Positions 23,611 through 36,209 are shown, numbered from the stretch's first letter. The stretch is DNA of 64,000 bases from Buddleja alternifolia (GCA_019426215.1 CM033391.1:16294708-16358707); one strand, 5' to 3'. Numbers and translations: made by a program. The notes: generated by a model not told the origin, from the sequence alone.

Positions 23611-25117
23611 TGTTAGGAATTTCATGTTAGATATTTTGATGATGACAAGATAGGATTTTATGCTAGACCCCAAATATAATGTAAGTTTTTGTTTTCATAG
23701 ATCAATTGTATAAGCGTTTGAAAGTATGTAATTTTGTTAGGCTTGCAGTTTTTATCTTTGTAGATTTTAGACTAAGTATTAGATACCAAATCGCTAATAA
23801 AATTCTAGATGAGTCTATTAGAGATGAAGTTGAAGATCAGCATCCGAAGTCAAATGAAGATGAAGATTTGTTCTTAGCGTCTGTCAAACGCTAAAGGACT
23901 ATTTTAGGAATTATGGAGTCAAGCGCTCAAAGCACTCCAGCGATCAGTATGATCAGATTCACCTGAAATAAATTCTCAAGTCATGAAGAACTTAAATGCA
24001 ATCACTCAACGGACATTTATTTCCGACGGGAAATAAATTCAAATGCATTAAATGCCTAATAAGAGCATTAAATGTGATAAGGTATTATGACTTGTGGACA
24101 AGCCACCTTTTGACTAGACTGTTAGGTTTTCAGAGTTCAAACCTGCTCCCGTCCAATCGGAACCAGCAGGATTTCAGGAATGTCAGAGAAAAGGCTGATT
24201 CACGCACCGCGTGAAGAGCAAGCACTCACATGTGTCCAACGGACAGATCCCAAGAATTGTCTATAAATACCTCATTTCAGCAAACTCTAAAAACAACGAT
24301 TAACACGCGAAAACTTTGCTGAAATATTTTCTCAAGAAAAGCTTAGAAACTCCATAGCCAAAAAATTTCAATCTTTTTACATACATTCCAGACAGTCACA
24401 AATATCTCAAACATCTTCCAAAGAAGAAACCTAAACTCTTACTGAGATATTCCAAGTTGTTTGATCTTTCCAAAAAACAAACAAAACCTGTGTGACAAAA
24501 CCCTCAACCTTTCATCTGAGTGAGAAAGTTATTGAAACCCCTTACAGGCAGTATTTCTGAGTGAGAGAAGCTTGTAGAAGAAGATCTTCATTGGTGCTAA
24601 AATCTGTGTGATCAAGGAGCCCGAGATCTTTTTTCACCTCTTTACTATCTTGGAGAAGATTCTGTGTGATTCTTTGATAATCAACTTAGTAAATTCCCTC
24701 CAAGTGCAAAAGGAGAAGAAGGACGTAGTTGATATTATATCACCCAATGAACCTTACAATTTCTTGTGTTATTTACTATTTTATTGTCTTACTTTATTTT
24801 TATCATCTATTCTGAAAAAGGCAAATGAAACTGCTAAGCGACTATTTAACCAAAACGAACGCTAAAGCTTTCAAATCATTTCCGCTGTGCTAACCCTGAT
24901 TAAGCGATCTAAGCTTTACCCTACTTGGTAAATTGCTAAAATCACTAAGTCTAGGTTATCTTTTCTGTAGTGCCTGACCTAAGCACTCATCTTCCTAAGC
25001 ATTCAAATCTTTAAACGTGATACGAATTTTTGAAGTCAAAAAAGATTTCAGGTTCTATTCAACCCCCCCCCCCCCCCCCGCCTTCTAGACCTTTTCGTGT
25101 ACCACTTGGGACCAATA
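23611..25117 (+). repeat. Sirevirus-like solo LTR inside F integrase
   Basis: It starts TGTTAGGAATTTCATG and ends with CTATTCAACCCCCC...CTTCTAG...CTTGGGACCAATA, the 3' end typical of Sirevirus (SIRE-type copia) LTRs. Length 1507 bp. Flanks are GCCCC (23606-23610) and ACCCC (25118-25122), a 5-bp duplication with one change. A TATA box (ctataaatac) is at 24261-24270. The C-tract at about 25063-25079 is long. No internal region, so it is a solo LTR. Confidence 0.8.
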
Positions 25118-26270
25118 ACCCCCACTTAGCACTTGTATCACCTTGTAAGGGCATTCCCATTTGGGTCTTAGCTTTCCCACTGGCTTCAGGATGTCAGTTC
25201 GCCTGAGGACTAGGTCCCCCATTTGAAATTCTCTGGCCACCACCTTCCGGTTGTAAGCTGCTGCTATTCTTTGCTTAGACTTGGCTACCTTAAAGTAGGC
25301 CATGTTCCTAGCTTCTTCTATGACATCAAGGTTTTCTCTCATCAATTCTTCATTCTTCTTAGCATCTAAATACTTCACCCTTTGGGATGTCATATGGACT
25401 TTAGAGGGTATAACAGCTTCATCTCCGTATACCAAGCTGAAGGGGGTTTCTCTAGTAGTGCTGCGAGGAGTGGTTCGGTATGACCATAACACACTCGGCA
25501 GCTCATCCACCCATGTACTTTCGCCTTTTTTGTAGCCTTGTTTTCAGTCCTTACACGATGATCCGGTGAATCACCTCCACCTGTCCATTGCACTGTGGGT
25601 GGCCCAAAGTGGTGAACAATTGCTTTATGCCTATCTCCATGCACCAATTTTGTATCTTGGCACCTTGGAATTGCCTCCCATTGTCGGATATTATCTCGTG
25701 TGGTACTCCAAACCTAAAAAGTATGAACTTTTTTAGGTATTTTATCACCTCACCCTCCATGATCTTGGCTAATGGTTCCGCCTTGATCCATTTGCTAAAG
25801 TAGTCTACTGGCACCAGCAGGAACTTCTTCTATCCCACCGTAGTGGGGAAGGGTCCCACTCTGTCCATCCTCCATTTAGCGAATGGGTAAGGTGAGCTCA
25901 TGGCTCCCATCACTCCAGCTGGCTGATGATACAATGTTGCATGCACTTGGCATTGTTCACACCTTCTTACCAGGTTCCTCGCATCTTCCTTCACGGTAGG
26001 CCAGTAGTATCCGGCTCGAAGGGCCTTCCCCTTTATGGTATATGCACCACCAGCATGGCTACCACAAAGGCCTTCATGGATATCTTGTAGATTCATCAGT
26101 TCTTCCTTTTTCGAGAAGCACCTCAGAAATGGGTGAGTAAAGGATCTCTTGTACATGGTTCCCTCGATTATGGTAAATCGAAGGACTTGTCACTGCACTC
26201 TCAAGGCCTCCTTTTTGTCCTCCGGCAGTCGTCCCTATAGCACGTAATTGACTACAGGCATTCTCTAATC
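25118..26270 (-). pseudogene. pol: Integrase of element F, broken
   Basis: The zinc-binding N-terminus reads IHEGLCGSH...CEQCQ (His/His/Cys/Cys). The catalytic core shows Asp in MDRVGPFP (about 25875), Asp in IISDNGRQFQG (about 25690) and Glu in NGQVEVIHR (about 25570). The C-terminal part has LPSVLWSYRTTPRSTT and YNRKVVAREFQMGDLVLRR. Stops lie near 25830 and 25550, and the frame changes near 25510. The last 29 codons lie beyond the solo LTR at 23525-23610. Confidence 0.9.
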
Positions 26271-26745
26271 GTCTGGAACCAGGGATATGCTGCTTACTTC
26301 TTCTCCTATTATGGAGCTTGGTATGGTTTCTATAGTTATCCGCCGAGTATGGCAATCGACTAGCGCACTAGCCAATCGTGCTAGGTAATCAACTTTTTTG
26401 TTCTCCATTTGGGGCACCTGCTTTATCTCAAAAGTCTCCAATTGTCCTTTTAGGTCTCCTATTTTCTTCAGGTACTCCATCATTCTTCCTTCTTTGGCCT
26501 TGTATTGGCCATTAACTTGGCAACCACCAACTAGGAGTCTGAATGGACTATCAAGTGTTTTGCTCCCACCTTTAATGCCATCTTTATCCCGGCAATCAAG
26601 GCTTCATATTCAGCTTCATTATTCGAAGCGTGAAAATTGAACTTCGGGGCATACTCCAGCTCGCTCCCTTCGGGTGTCGTCAGCACTACTCCTGCTCCAC
26701 TTCCTGTTGAGGTGGTAGAACCATCAACATGGAGCCACCTGATCT
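26265..26745 (-). pseudogene. pol: Second, archaeal-type RNase H of element F
   Basis: A separate RNase H after the normal one: WLHVDGSTTSTGSGAGVVL (first Asp), NNEAEYEALIAGI (Glu) and LIVHSDS (Asp), followed by a tail ending in YLARLASALVD. A stop or frameshift near 26531 breaks it. This extra domain marks the Tat group within Ty3/gypsy. Confidence 0.88.
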
Positions 26746-28202
26746 TCTTAACGTCTTGAGAGGAAGGTACCTCTGCTATGAAATTCGCCAATGCTTGAGC
26801 CTTTATGGAGGGCCCCGGGGCATAGGTGATGTCAAAATCACTGAGCTCCACAACCCATTTGATCATCCTTCCTGACGCTTCGGGGCATTCCAATATTTTC
26901 TTCAGAGGATAGTTGGTGCATACTTCTACGTTATGTGACAGGAAATACGGCCTCAGCTTCCTGGCAGTGGTCACCAAAGCAAATTCCACCTTTTCGATCT
27001 CTGGATACCTCTCCTCAGCCTCTTTAAGGGCTCGGCTGGCATAGTACACCGGCTTTTGGTCACGTCCTTCTTCGCGTATTACCATAGAGCTAACAGCATG
27101 ATTGGAAATTGCCAGGTATAGGTACAACTTCTCACCAGGTAACGGCTTAGTCAGTAATGGTAAGCTGGTTAAGTACACCTTTAACTCCTCAAAGGCTTTT
27201 TGGCATTCTTCACTCCAAGAGAATGAGCTTATCTTTCGGATAACTCTAAAGAACGGTAGGCTGCACTTTCCTAGTCTTGAGATAAAATGACTCAGAGCCA
27301 CCACCCTGCCAGTGAGTATTTGAACATCATAGGTGCCATTTATTGGATAGCTCTTATCTTCCCGAAATTAACTTTGATTCCTTTCTCCGTCACTAAGTAT
27401 CCCAAGAACTTCCCACTTCGGACTCCGAAAGCGCACTTCAAGGGATTAAGCTTCATTTGGTACTGTCGGAGTACCTCAAACGTCTCCGTTAGGTCATCCA
27501 AGTGGTCCTGCACCTTGCGGCTTTTCACCAACATGTCGTCTACATAGACTCAAGGTTTCTCCCTATTTGCTTTTGGAAGATCTTGTCCATGATCCGCTGG
27601 TACGTGGCTCCAGCATTCTTTAGGCCAAAGGGCATCACTACATAACAGAACGTCCCAAAGGATGTTATGAAGCTCACCCTCTTCTGATCTTCAGGGGCCA
27701 GGGGTATCTAGTGATACCCATGAGATGCATCCATCAGGCTCAAAAGTTCACACCCTAATGTAGAATCCACCAGTTGGTCGATTCTAAGGAAGGGGTAACA
27801 GTCTTTTAGGCAAGCTTTGTTAAGATCTCAGAAATCTATGCACATCCGCCATTTATCTCCTCATTTGGGAACAAGGACAGCGTTAGCTATCCACTCCGGG
27901 AATCGGATTTCCTTTATGTGGCCAGCAGCTAGGAGCCTGTCCACCTCTTCTTTTATGATTTTATCCTTCTCAGGCCCAAAGTGCCTCTTCTTCTACTTCA
28001 CGGGTTTGGAGGTGGAAAAGACATTGAGTTGGTGATCTGCTACAGCTGGATCAATGCCTAGCAGGTCCTCCACTGTCCAGGAAAAAACGTCTATGTAATT
28101 TCGGAGTAGCTGAGTCAGGCAAGAAATCATCTCAGAGTCGAGTTGAGATCCTATCTTGGCGATCTTGGAAGGATCGCCTGGCACCAGCTCCACCGTGATC
28201 AA
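26746..28202 (-). pseudogene. pol: Reverse transcriptase and RNase H of element F, broken
   Basis: It starts with the linker ELVPGDPSKIAKIGS. The RT blocks follow: FPEWIANAVLVPK, WRMCIDF, DASHGYH, MPFGLKNAGATYQRIMD, and the catalytic YVDD at 27535-27546 (rev. comp.), intact. Next come PLKCAFGVRSGKFLGYLVTEKGI and the RNase H with YYASRALKEAEERYPEIEK and YFLSHNVEVCTNYPLKKIL. At least seven in-frame stops (many TAG/TGA for CAG/TGG) and a few frameshifts make it inactive. Confidence 0.92.
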
Positions 28203-28830
28203 GTTTTTAGCCGGTTTGGCTTTAGTTGCACGCCTGCCTCCTTGATTCCTCCTTTTATGGTCATGATCTCCTTTTTCTCCAGTTTAGACCCTTTTGCTAG
28301 GTCTACCTTCATATTGGATGATCTTTCTCCTGTCCGGATAGCTTTCACGTAGCATTTCCTTGCAGCTTGCTGATCTCCTTTTATTTTTCCTACGCCTTTG
28401 CCCATAGGGAATTTCATCTTCATATGGTAAATGGAAATGACTGCTTGAAAAGCATTCAGTGTAGGCCTCCCGAGGATAGCATTGTGTGCTGACGGGGAAT
28501 CTACGACCAAAAACGTCACCATTCTAGTCTTCCTTCAAGGTTCTTCTCCCAAGGATAGGGGCAATTGGACTTGACCCAATGGTTGCACCACCTCTCTTGC
28601 GAATCCAAAAATAGCGATTTTCACCTTCGTCATCCTGATGCTTCCTAGGTCCATCCTTTTGAAGGCATCATGGAAAAGTACATCCACCAAACTGCCACAG
28701 TCTATGAAAACTAGGCCCACATCGTAGTTAGCAATGGTGTCGGTAATCACTAAGGCATCATGATGAGGGCGACTGCGGCGGTGCTCATCTCCAGGCCCAA
28801 ATTGTATTAATGGCTCGGTGTTAACCGCAA
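28199..28830 (-). pseudogene. pol: Protease of element F with altered active site
   Basis: Pepsin-like aspartic protease. HDALVITDTIANYDVGLVFI leads to DCGS at 28702-28694, where Asp-Ser-Gly is expected: the Ser is now Cys. It continues GSLVDVLFHDAFKRMDLG, a stop near 28533, then VVDSPSAHNAILGRPTLNAF. A frame change separates it from RT. The order after gag in one long frame is usual for Tat. Confidence 0.88.
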
Positions 28831-30891
28831 CTACCTCCTCGGCTTCTCCTTCAGTTATCTCTAGGTCTGACAAATCTCGTATGGCCCTAAGATGAGCTCG
28901 TCGAGCCCTATGTGAGTTTCCATCAGTGAAGACTCCAGTTATCATATTGATAAATTTTTGCCTTTGGTTTGGCCTTCCTTCTTCATCTCTTCTCTCCATC
29001 GTCTCCTTTGGATACTCATGAGGACACATTTCAACAGCTGCCCTATACTACGGTGGGGTAGGACTTCTTTCAAAGATTCTCGTGCTCTTCTCAGGATCAC
29101 GGTATATAAGTTCTTGCAAGTGCCCGCATTCTATCAGCTTTTCTATTTCGTTCAATAAATGTCAGCAGGTATTAGTATCATGCCCGTAATCTTTGTGAAA
29201 ACGGTAATACTTATCGGATTTAGGATGAGTTGGTCCATAAATCGTGCTTCATGGCCACCTCACCATCTTTTTATTCTCCTTCTCTATCGTCATAAAAGCT
29301 TTCTCGGGAGTCACATTAAGAGGTGTCCGAATTGGATTATGATACTCCTCCTGATACCTATTTGGATAAGTGGGCTCACTGGAGCCTTCTTTTCACCTCT
29401 AGCAGCAGGATTGCTGCTAGCTATCTTCATTTGAGTAGCTTCCTCCAGATTCACGTATTTCTCCGCCCTTTCTAATAGGTTGTCAAAATTGACAGCTGGC
29501 TTCTTGGCCAAGGACCTGAAGAAATCTCCATCCTTCAAACCTTGCGCGAAGGCATTAGCCAAGACTTCAGCATTCGCGGAAGGTACCTCCAAGGAAGCAG
29601 CATTAAACCTTCTTATATACCCTCTTAACGGCTCCATGACTCTTTGGCATATGTTGAACAGTCTCAGGGAGGTCTTTTGGTACCTCTTGCTGCTAGCAAA
29701 CTAATGTAGGAACATCTCGCTTAACTCCTTAAACGAATTAATTGAATTCGGAGGTAGCTGATTGAACCACTATTCGGCAGCTTTCGTTAAAGTGGTTAAG
29801 AATACTCGATATTTAACTCCATCAGTGTACTGATGAAGCAAAGCGCTATTCTCAAACTTCAATAAGTGCTCCGTAGGATCCGTCGATCCATCGTACTCAG
29901 CAATAGTGGGGACACAAAAATTATTGGGAAGCTCTTCGGCTAAGACTTGTGGCCTAAATGGTACACCTCGTGGAGGGGGTTGGAAACCTCTTCCTAGGCA
30001 TTGCCTCATCTCTCTCATTTCTGCCCTTAGGTCGTCGAATCCTTCTATCGCCTCTGAACACCTTACGTCATTACCCACGGGATTCATGGGTAGTTGTCTC
30101 TAGGGCATATCACCCATAGGTCTCCTTGTAAGGACGAGAGCCCAAGCCATATGCTTGGCGAGGAAGGAACGGTGGCGTATAAAACATCGTTCCCCTTGAA
30201 TCTTGAACTATAGGGATCGCCATAGGGACAGCTGGCGAGGGTGGAAATGGAATGCTCACTGGGATCTCCCTTCTTGGTTGTGTATATCCTCCTTGCAAAA
30301 CAGAGGCCATCGCTGCAGTAAATGCTCGTACCCATTGATCAGCGAGAGGGAATTCGTTCCCTGCTGGCTGGACACCTGATGGGATACCATATGCTACTTG
30401 GTGAGCATGTTGTTCATCACCTCCTTCCAGTTGTTGGCCTCCTTCACCTCTAGACAGTTGTCCATGCACTGGCGGATTGAGACCTCCGTTCTCATTGGCC
30501 AGTGGTGGATGAATTAGCTCCTGTACATCCTGGGTTTGTGGCGATACGAGCCCTTCCAAGTTAGGAAAGGCTGTGTGTTCTCCTTCCTAGCGGCTCGTGT
30601 ATACACGCGTTATCCCCGGTGCAACCTCCTGTTACGAGGGTAAACTCCCCTGAGGTGGTGATTGAGTGTATCCCGATGCAACGGTGGTGTTTCCTGGAGC
30701 GGTTAACATGGAAACCGAAGCATGTGCGGGATTGCCCATTAGTGATTGCCCCGGTGCAACACCGGGCAGCATGATGGCCGCGCTGGAGCGCACGGCCTCT
30801 TCTTCCACCGCAAGCCCGACGCGAAAGCCACCGGCGGATGCACACTGGCGCTCCTCCTCTCCGAACGCCTTAATCCTTGAACTCCTTCCAT
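28831..30891 (-). pseudogene. gag: gag of element F, broken
   Basis: Likely ATG at 30891, the first after the primer site; a frameshift follows within about 30 codons and stops occur near 30625 and 30587. The core reads PTIAEYDGSTDPTEHLLKF, then WFNQLPPNSI, EPLRGYIRRFN and ANAFAQGLKDGDFFRSLAKK, followed by KYYRFHKDYGHDTNTC near 29200, a block conserved in Tat gags. Multiple stops (near 29770, 29700, 29310, 29160). Confidence 0.9.
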
Positions 30892-30925
30892 TTCAATGCA
30901 ACAACTCACATCTTAAACTCCTTTT

Positions 30926-30941
30926 CCCACAGACGGCGCCA
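30926..30941 (-). other. Primer binding site of element F
   Basis: On the minus strand TGGCGCCGTCTGTGGG lies 2 nt after the LTR. The same site is present in E (55468-55483) and at 38885-38900. Confidence 0.9.
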
Positions 30942-30943
30942 CT

Positions 30944-31523
30944 TGATGTGTTTCGAATTTTCACACCAAGAAAATCGGAGAACCAAACAAGGTATTCGAT
31001 TGATTGTTGTAATTAATATATCTAAACTCTTGATTCACACTCAAAATAATAAATATTGAAAAACTCGAAATGTGTGGAAGAAAATGAGAAAGAATGGCTT
31101 TCTTTATTGACTTTGAATATTCATGAACATAGGCCCTAATTTTGGGGTAATACAATTTAATGAAACTTGACTTTCTCTACTAAAACTTGAAACTTACAAA
31201 AAGTGAAGTACAAAATGTATATATAGGCCTAGTGGCTGATTTTCCTAGGGTTTGGGGGAGTCGTGGATTGCTTCCAACTTGTTCTCGGATATTGGGGGAT
31301 ATGATGAGCTATATTTCTCTTTTTAGGATTTGGTAGTTTAGGATAAGATTTATCCAAATATCCATTTATTTGAGTTTTCTCGTAAGCATTTCCATGAACT
31401 TTCCTTTGGGCTTTCCTCTTAGCATTCTCAAGAGCATATCCTTGGGCTTTTTACGAGTTTTCTATTCACAAGCCTTCTTCATGTTAGCCCATTTAGGAGA
31501 AGTGAAAATTATGACCCATATCA
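30944..31523 (-). repeat. 5' LTR of element F
   Basis: 580 bp; partner of 14153-14730. On the minus strand it starts TGATATGGGTCATAAT and ends CACATCA. Right flank AAATT (31524-31528) is the target duplication. A possible TATA box (tatatata near 31218) lies in it. Confidence 0.95.
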
Positions 31524-31528
31524 AAATT

Positions 31529-33290
31529 TAATATGGATTATCTACACTAGTCATGCATGCATGATATGCAATACAAGATGCAACATCATTTACAATAGAA
31601 GATCTTATGTATTGGAGGAATGACCTCTAATAAAATTTCGACAATTACAAGTGTCATTTACCTAATACCCTTGTAATAGAAGATGCAACAGGGTTTGCAA
31701 TAGAAGATCTAGTTTGTTCATAATCGACATTAAATTAACATTAGTATTTAAAGCCTACCTAAGTGGCAACTGGCACCCAAGTAAGATGAGCTTTTTATCT
31801 TTCTTTCTTTTTTCTGTTTATGTTTTTATAGAGGTGCCAAACTGACGGGTCGGGTCAATAGTGGGTCCAAATTCATGGATCCAATGTCCAAACAAGGTTG
31901 GTGTCAATGTTGGATCGAGTTTGGTCCGATCGGCCTTATGGAAAAGCATTTGTATGCACAAAGGTTATAGATTTTCTCTATTTTTTTTCTCTAATGTAAC
32001 ATTGTTATTTGTTGATTGTTCAACTGAATTTGAGTTCGAATAAATTTATAATTGGTACTGGTGGTAGGATATGGGTTGGTAGGGTGTGGCTGGTGGTTGT
32101 TGGGCTCTGTTAGTAGTGTAATTATAAATGATGTAAATATAATAAAATAATTTCATAATTCGTTACCTAGTTCTAATTAAATCAATTGATAACTGTGGAA
32201 GCTATGAATGACAATTTACCAACTAAAAGTAAATTAAAAATTGATTAAAATTAAAGAGAATTGACTAAGACAAATGATTCAACCAATTAATCAGTTTAAT
32301 TTTAAGGAAAAAAAAACGGTCTTATATATCATTCAATCGAAAGTATACAACGCTTGGAACAATACAATTCATATCGACTCAAACGATGTAGTAAAAACAT
32401 ATGAAACACCAACATCAAGTTTCTTGAAGATAACAAATCTTAAAAACTCACAAACGAATACAAGAAAATTCTTGTGCAACTCCTATTCAAGGAGAAACAA
32501 AACTCTCATTCGAGAGAGAAAACAAACTCTCATACGAGAGAGAAAATAAAATACTAAATAAAAAATCTAAAACGCAATATAAAAACTTAAGTATCACCTG
32601 TCTTCATCTCGTCAAATGTGTTTCTGTCTCGTTAGATCCATATCCGTCTCGTCAAATTTGAAGATGTGATGTATAACTTGAAGAAGGGTGCTCCAACCCA
32701 ATCCGTCGACGATAGTGGTAACAATGGTGAAGTGAAAGACTGGTTCAACAAGCCATCGTTGACGAAGGGAAAAAAAAGATTAGAGTTTAGAGAGAGATGG
32801 GAAAAGAGAATCTTCAATAGGTGATATTTGATGTTATTCCGTTTTAGCTGATGTTGTGTAATTAATCAGTTTAATTACGAATTCTATTTTACCGGGTGTT
32901 TGGGTTAATGCGGAATTGTTTTTATTATTATAATTGGACCCAAAATGAAACAATTGATGATCCACATAAATAGGTTGGTAGCGTGTGGCTGGTGGTTGTT
33001 GGGCTCTGTTAGTAGTGTAATTATAAATGATGTAAATATAATAAAACTACTTCGAATTTCGAATTGTTTTTATTATTATAATTGGGCCCAAAATGAAATA
33101 ATTGATGATCCGTATTGAACCCAGAATTCAATCCAGTCCAAAATAATTTAACACCAACCCATAATTCATTGGGTTGAAGACTTGAAGTTGGACCTATTGT
33201 TCAAAAACCATAATGTCACGTCTAAACGTTTTAAATCAAGTTTAATATGAACTCGACCCGCTAAAATGTGAAAGTTAAAACAATTATGAC
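31529..33290. other. Unassigned AT-rich sequence with internal duplications
   Basis: No gene recognised. An 80-90-bp block (ggctggtggttgttgggc) occurs at 32078-32165 and again at 32973-33062; a second block (attgtttttattattata) occurs at about 32913 and 33060. A 17-bp sequence, aattaatcagtttaatt, occurs at about 32285 and 32861. The start (31833, gccaaactgacgggtcgggt) resembles ends of hAT-type elements, but no matching far end was found. Confidence 0.45.
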
Positions 33291-33943
33291 ACATTTGGTA
33301 CGGGGAATAAGGATGTCATAAAAGGGCATTACCACTTTTTTAAACTCAATTATTATTTGGTACAACTGAGACAAGTAAAAGTGGATTGAGGAATGATTGG
33401 AATGGGTACGGAATGAACAGCTCATTCTACCACTATTAAAGTGAAAAATTATTCTTTTATCTATACAAAAAATTTTATATTTGAATACTCACTCCTCACC
33501 CCAATTCTGGCTATAACAAAATAGGTATAAAAGTATAAATTATGTCAAAAAGGAACCTAATGATTATTCTCACTTAATTGGAATGGGTAGGAATCACAAC
33601 AAAAATGAAAATTTCAACCAAATATTTTCAAATTCATGGATTAGGATATGTATCAATTGAGCAAATAACAAAATAAAACTAAATATGGATATATATATAT
33701 ATATATAGTTGTAAGTATTTATATTATATATAGAAATAAAATATATGTTATATATATTTATAATTTATCGATATTTCTAGAATAAATGGTATGTTATATG
33801 TATATGTATATTATAAATATTAGATATACGAATACAAAATATTTATGCAATATATATTTGCAGAAATTTACATATTATATATATATATATGCAATATATA
33901 TAATATTTTTATAATATTAATAATATATGCTTATCTTTAAACT

Positions 33944-33976
<33 letters not shown>

Positions 33977-34895
33977 GTATATTAAAGTGCATAATTGACA
34001 CGTATATATTTCTATATACAAATAAATTTTAGTATATATACATATAAATACACAGTGCATATTTGACACGTATATATTTCTATATACAAATAAATGTGTG
34101 TATATATACATATAAATACACACACGTATACAAGTCATATATTATAGTTTTTTTGGGTAATCGAGTGATATTTTATACAATATATATAAATATTATATTT
34201 TATCTAAAATATATATTCTATGATATATATATATATATGAATTACATCATTATATTTATAAGCATACATGTACCACATATAGATAAAAATTCAAAAATCA
34301 GTTTTATATACACATGTATATATAATATTTTGTACATTAATTTTTTATTATGTATAAATATATGTGTAGATATTGTAGTTATCATACATATTTAATTATC
34401 TATTAATAAATACTCATATCTGTTTGTATATATTTAAATTAATACGTATTTTTATTAGTTATTATACATAATATTTACATTTTGGTCTATTAATTTGTAT
34501 TATAATTATTAGTATAAAATAAATGTATATTATTTGAACAAACAAAATTTTATTTGAGTCCAATTGTGCATTGAAGTACCAAACAAAAGAAAGTAATAGA
34601 CTACTCTAACATAGCTTCAGTCCATGAGTGTAGCCAAACAGTGAATTGGGAAAGACCATTCAACGTGGAATTTGATTCCTTTGGACTAAGTTTTTCTGGA
34701 ATGATCAGTTTTCGTACCAAGCGTGTCATTAGAGTTTACGTGTTGATATTAGCATTCCACATATTTATAAAGGCACTCCACATTTATTTTCAGTTTATTA
34801 AGTTTATAAGTATGCCCATAAAACATAATTCATATAAATTTCAAAAATAATTTTAAATAAACTCTATATATACCTTGTACGAAATAACACCACGC
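33291..34895. other. AT-rich sequence with TA/TG microsatellites and a 68-bp duplication
   Basis: Dominated by TATA runs, with (GT)n at 33944-33966. A 68-bp unit starting gtgcata is duplicated in tandem (33987 and 34055). atttggtacgggg near 33295 and gtaccaaac near 34585 could be weak inverted ends of a miniature element. No coding sequence is believable here. Confidence 0.45.
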
Positions 34896-35180
34896 TGTTA
34901 TGAATAATTATTTTGTGGATGTCCAGACAACTCCAAAACCTCTTCATCTCCATGTCCTTCCACTTTTCATCATTAATATGAGTCAATGTAATTTACCCTC
35001 CTCATTATGTAATCAACCTTTGAGGTTCTTGTTTTGTGCCTATAAATAGGCTATGCCATTGTATTATAGAGATACAACAAAATCAATAAAAGAATTCTCT
35101 ACTTAGTTCTCTAATCTATCTACTTTATAATATCTCTAATCTCTCTACTTTATAATATTTGAAGTTATTTCATAATACAC
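34896..35180 (+). repeat. Probable copia-type solo LTR
   Basis: It starts TGTTATGAATAATTATTTTG and contains a TATA box (cctataaatagg, 35038-35049), followed about 40 bp later by caatcaataaaag, a layout familiar from short plant copia LTRs. The exact right end and a target duplication are not clear, and no primer site follows. Confidence 0.5.
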
Positions 35181-36209
35181 ACAAAATTTTGCCCTTCTCA
35201 TATATAATTTTCTTTCATTTCTTCTCATTCTAATAAATGTTCTTTTTTCTATTAATTTACTTTTTACTAGAATATAATCTATAACCAAGTAAAAAAAAAG
35301 TGTCGACAGCCGAAAATAATGAGCCACACTTTTCGTTCCAGGTCGAGTCTTTCTGTCACTTTGCATTTGCAATCGGACCTTCAACTCTCGGGCGAGAGAT
35401 TTGTTCTCATGATAGCGAACAGGGTCTCGGGGTCGCGAGATTTAACCTCGTGGGAGCGGGACAAGGTCTCACGATCGCGAGGCTGGGACATAATCTCTTG
35501 ACCGCGAGGTTGCGGCTGGGTCTCGTGAAACGTTTCTAACACAACATATGAGATTTCTTTTGCGTTGTAATTTCACGTGGCCAAAAGGAAATATTTTTTG
35601 CTCATGAGATACAATTGAGCTTGGACAGTTTTTACCTCATCTCGGTCTTTGGGAGATAACTTAGTATTTTTGTAGCGATGTTAACCTCAAAGATCTCATA
35701 TCCGAAGTCCGGAGTTAACTTAGAAAATTTTCGTTTACTCATGGAGTTCCCTTGGAAGGGCATCAATTTCTTGGAGGTCAACCTCATAGATAACTTAGAG
35801 AAATTTTAATTGTTCACGAGTGTAGCTTAACAGGTCCTCATTTAGAAGTCCTCATCCAAAGACGGGACTTTGCATTATAAGTTCCCAGTATGGGAACCAA
35901 TGGTTCTCGACTCGTTGAATTGTAAGTCTTTGGTTCGAGAACTCATGGTTCCTGATGGGATTTTAAACTGTAAGTCCTTGGTCCGGGAACTCATGGGGTC
36001 TATTTATTTTGCGGGCGAATCTGAAGTCGTTAGCCAAGAAATTGAGGCTAGCGGCTCGCGAGCTCTGATCTCACGATCATGGCCACAAGCTTTGGTTTGA
36101 GGTCATCTCCGCGAGCTATGGCCTCGCAACCGTGTCCTCGGACCTTGGACGCTTGTAAGCATAAGTTGACATACTTAGAATTTCTTTTTTTATTAATTGT
36201 ACTTTGGGG
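35181..36209. other. Spacer with diverged repeated phrases
   Basis: 35330-35540 repeats a phrase of the kind gggacaaggtctcacgatcg; 35870-36000 repeats gttcccagtatggg / gttcgagaactcatgg-like phrases. It looks like an old repeat-rich 3' region, perhaps of a Tat element. No gene. Confidence 0.4.

Larger units (their letters stand above)
14153..31523 (-). mobile_element. Ty3/gypsy Tat-lineage element F with nested insertions
   Basis: Matching LTRs (14153-14730 and 30944-31523) are flanked by the perfect 5-bp duplication AAATT (14148-14152 and 31524-31528). Reading on the minus strand: 5' LTR, primer site, gag, protease, RT, RNase H, a second archaeal-type RNase H, integrase, a repeat-rich 3' region, an antisense extra gene, polypurine tract and 3' LTR. 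RT before integrase gives Ty3/gypsy; the second RNase H, the antisense gene and the long repeat-bearing 3' region are hallmarks of the Tat group. About 4.4 kb of Athila-like element and a 1.5-kb solo LTR are nested inside. All frames are broken. Confidence 0.95.

Noticed and set aside
25063..25079. Long C-tract (and those at 14982, 51046, 56042) as functional elements
   Set aside because: The tracts at 25063, 51046 and 56042 are parts of LTR sequence, and the one at 14982 is a plain homopolymer in the F 3' region; their lengths are also prone to sequencing error.
30561..30845. Minus-strand 94-codon frame near the F primer site
   Set aside because: It is Arg/Cys-rich and lies in a wrong frame; the neighbouring frame matches the N-terminus of gag with a frameshift.
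33291..34595. Possible 1.3-kb miniature element with tttggtac/gtaccaaa ends
   Set aside because: The ends match over only about 8 bp and no target duplication is visible in the AT-rich flanks.
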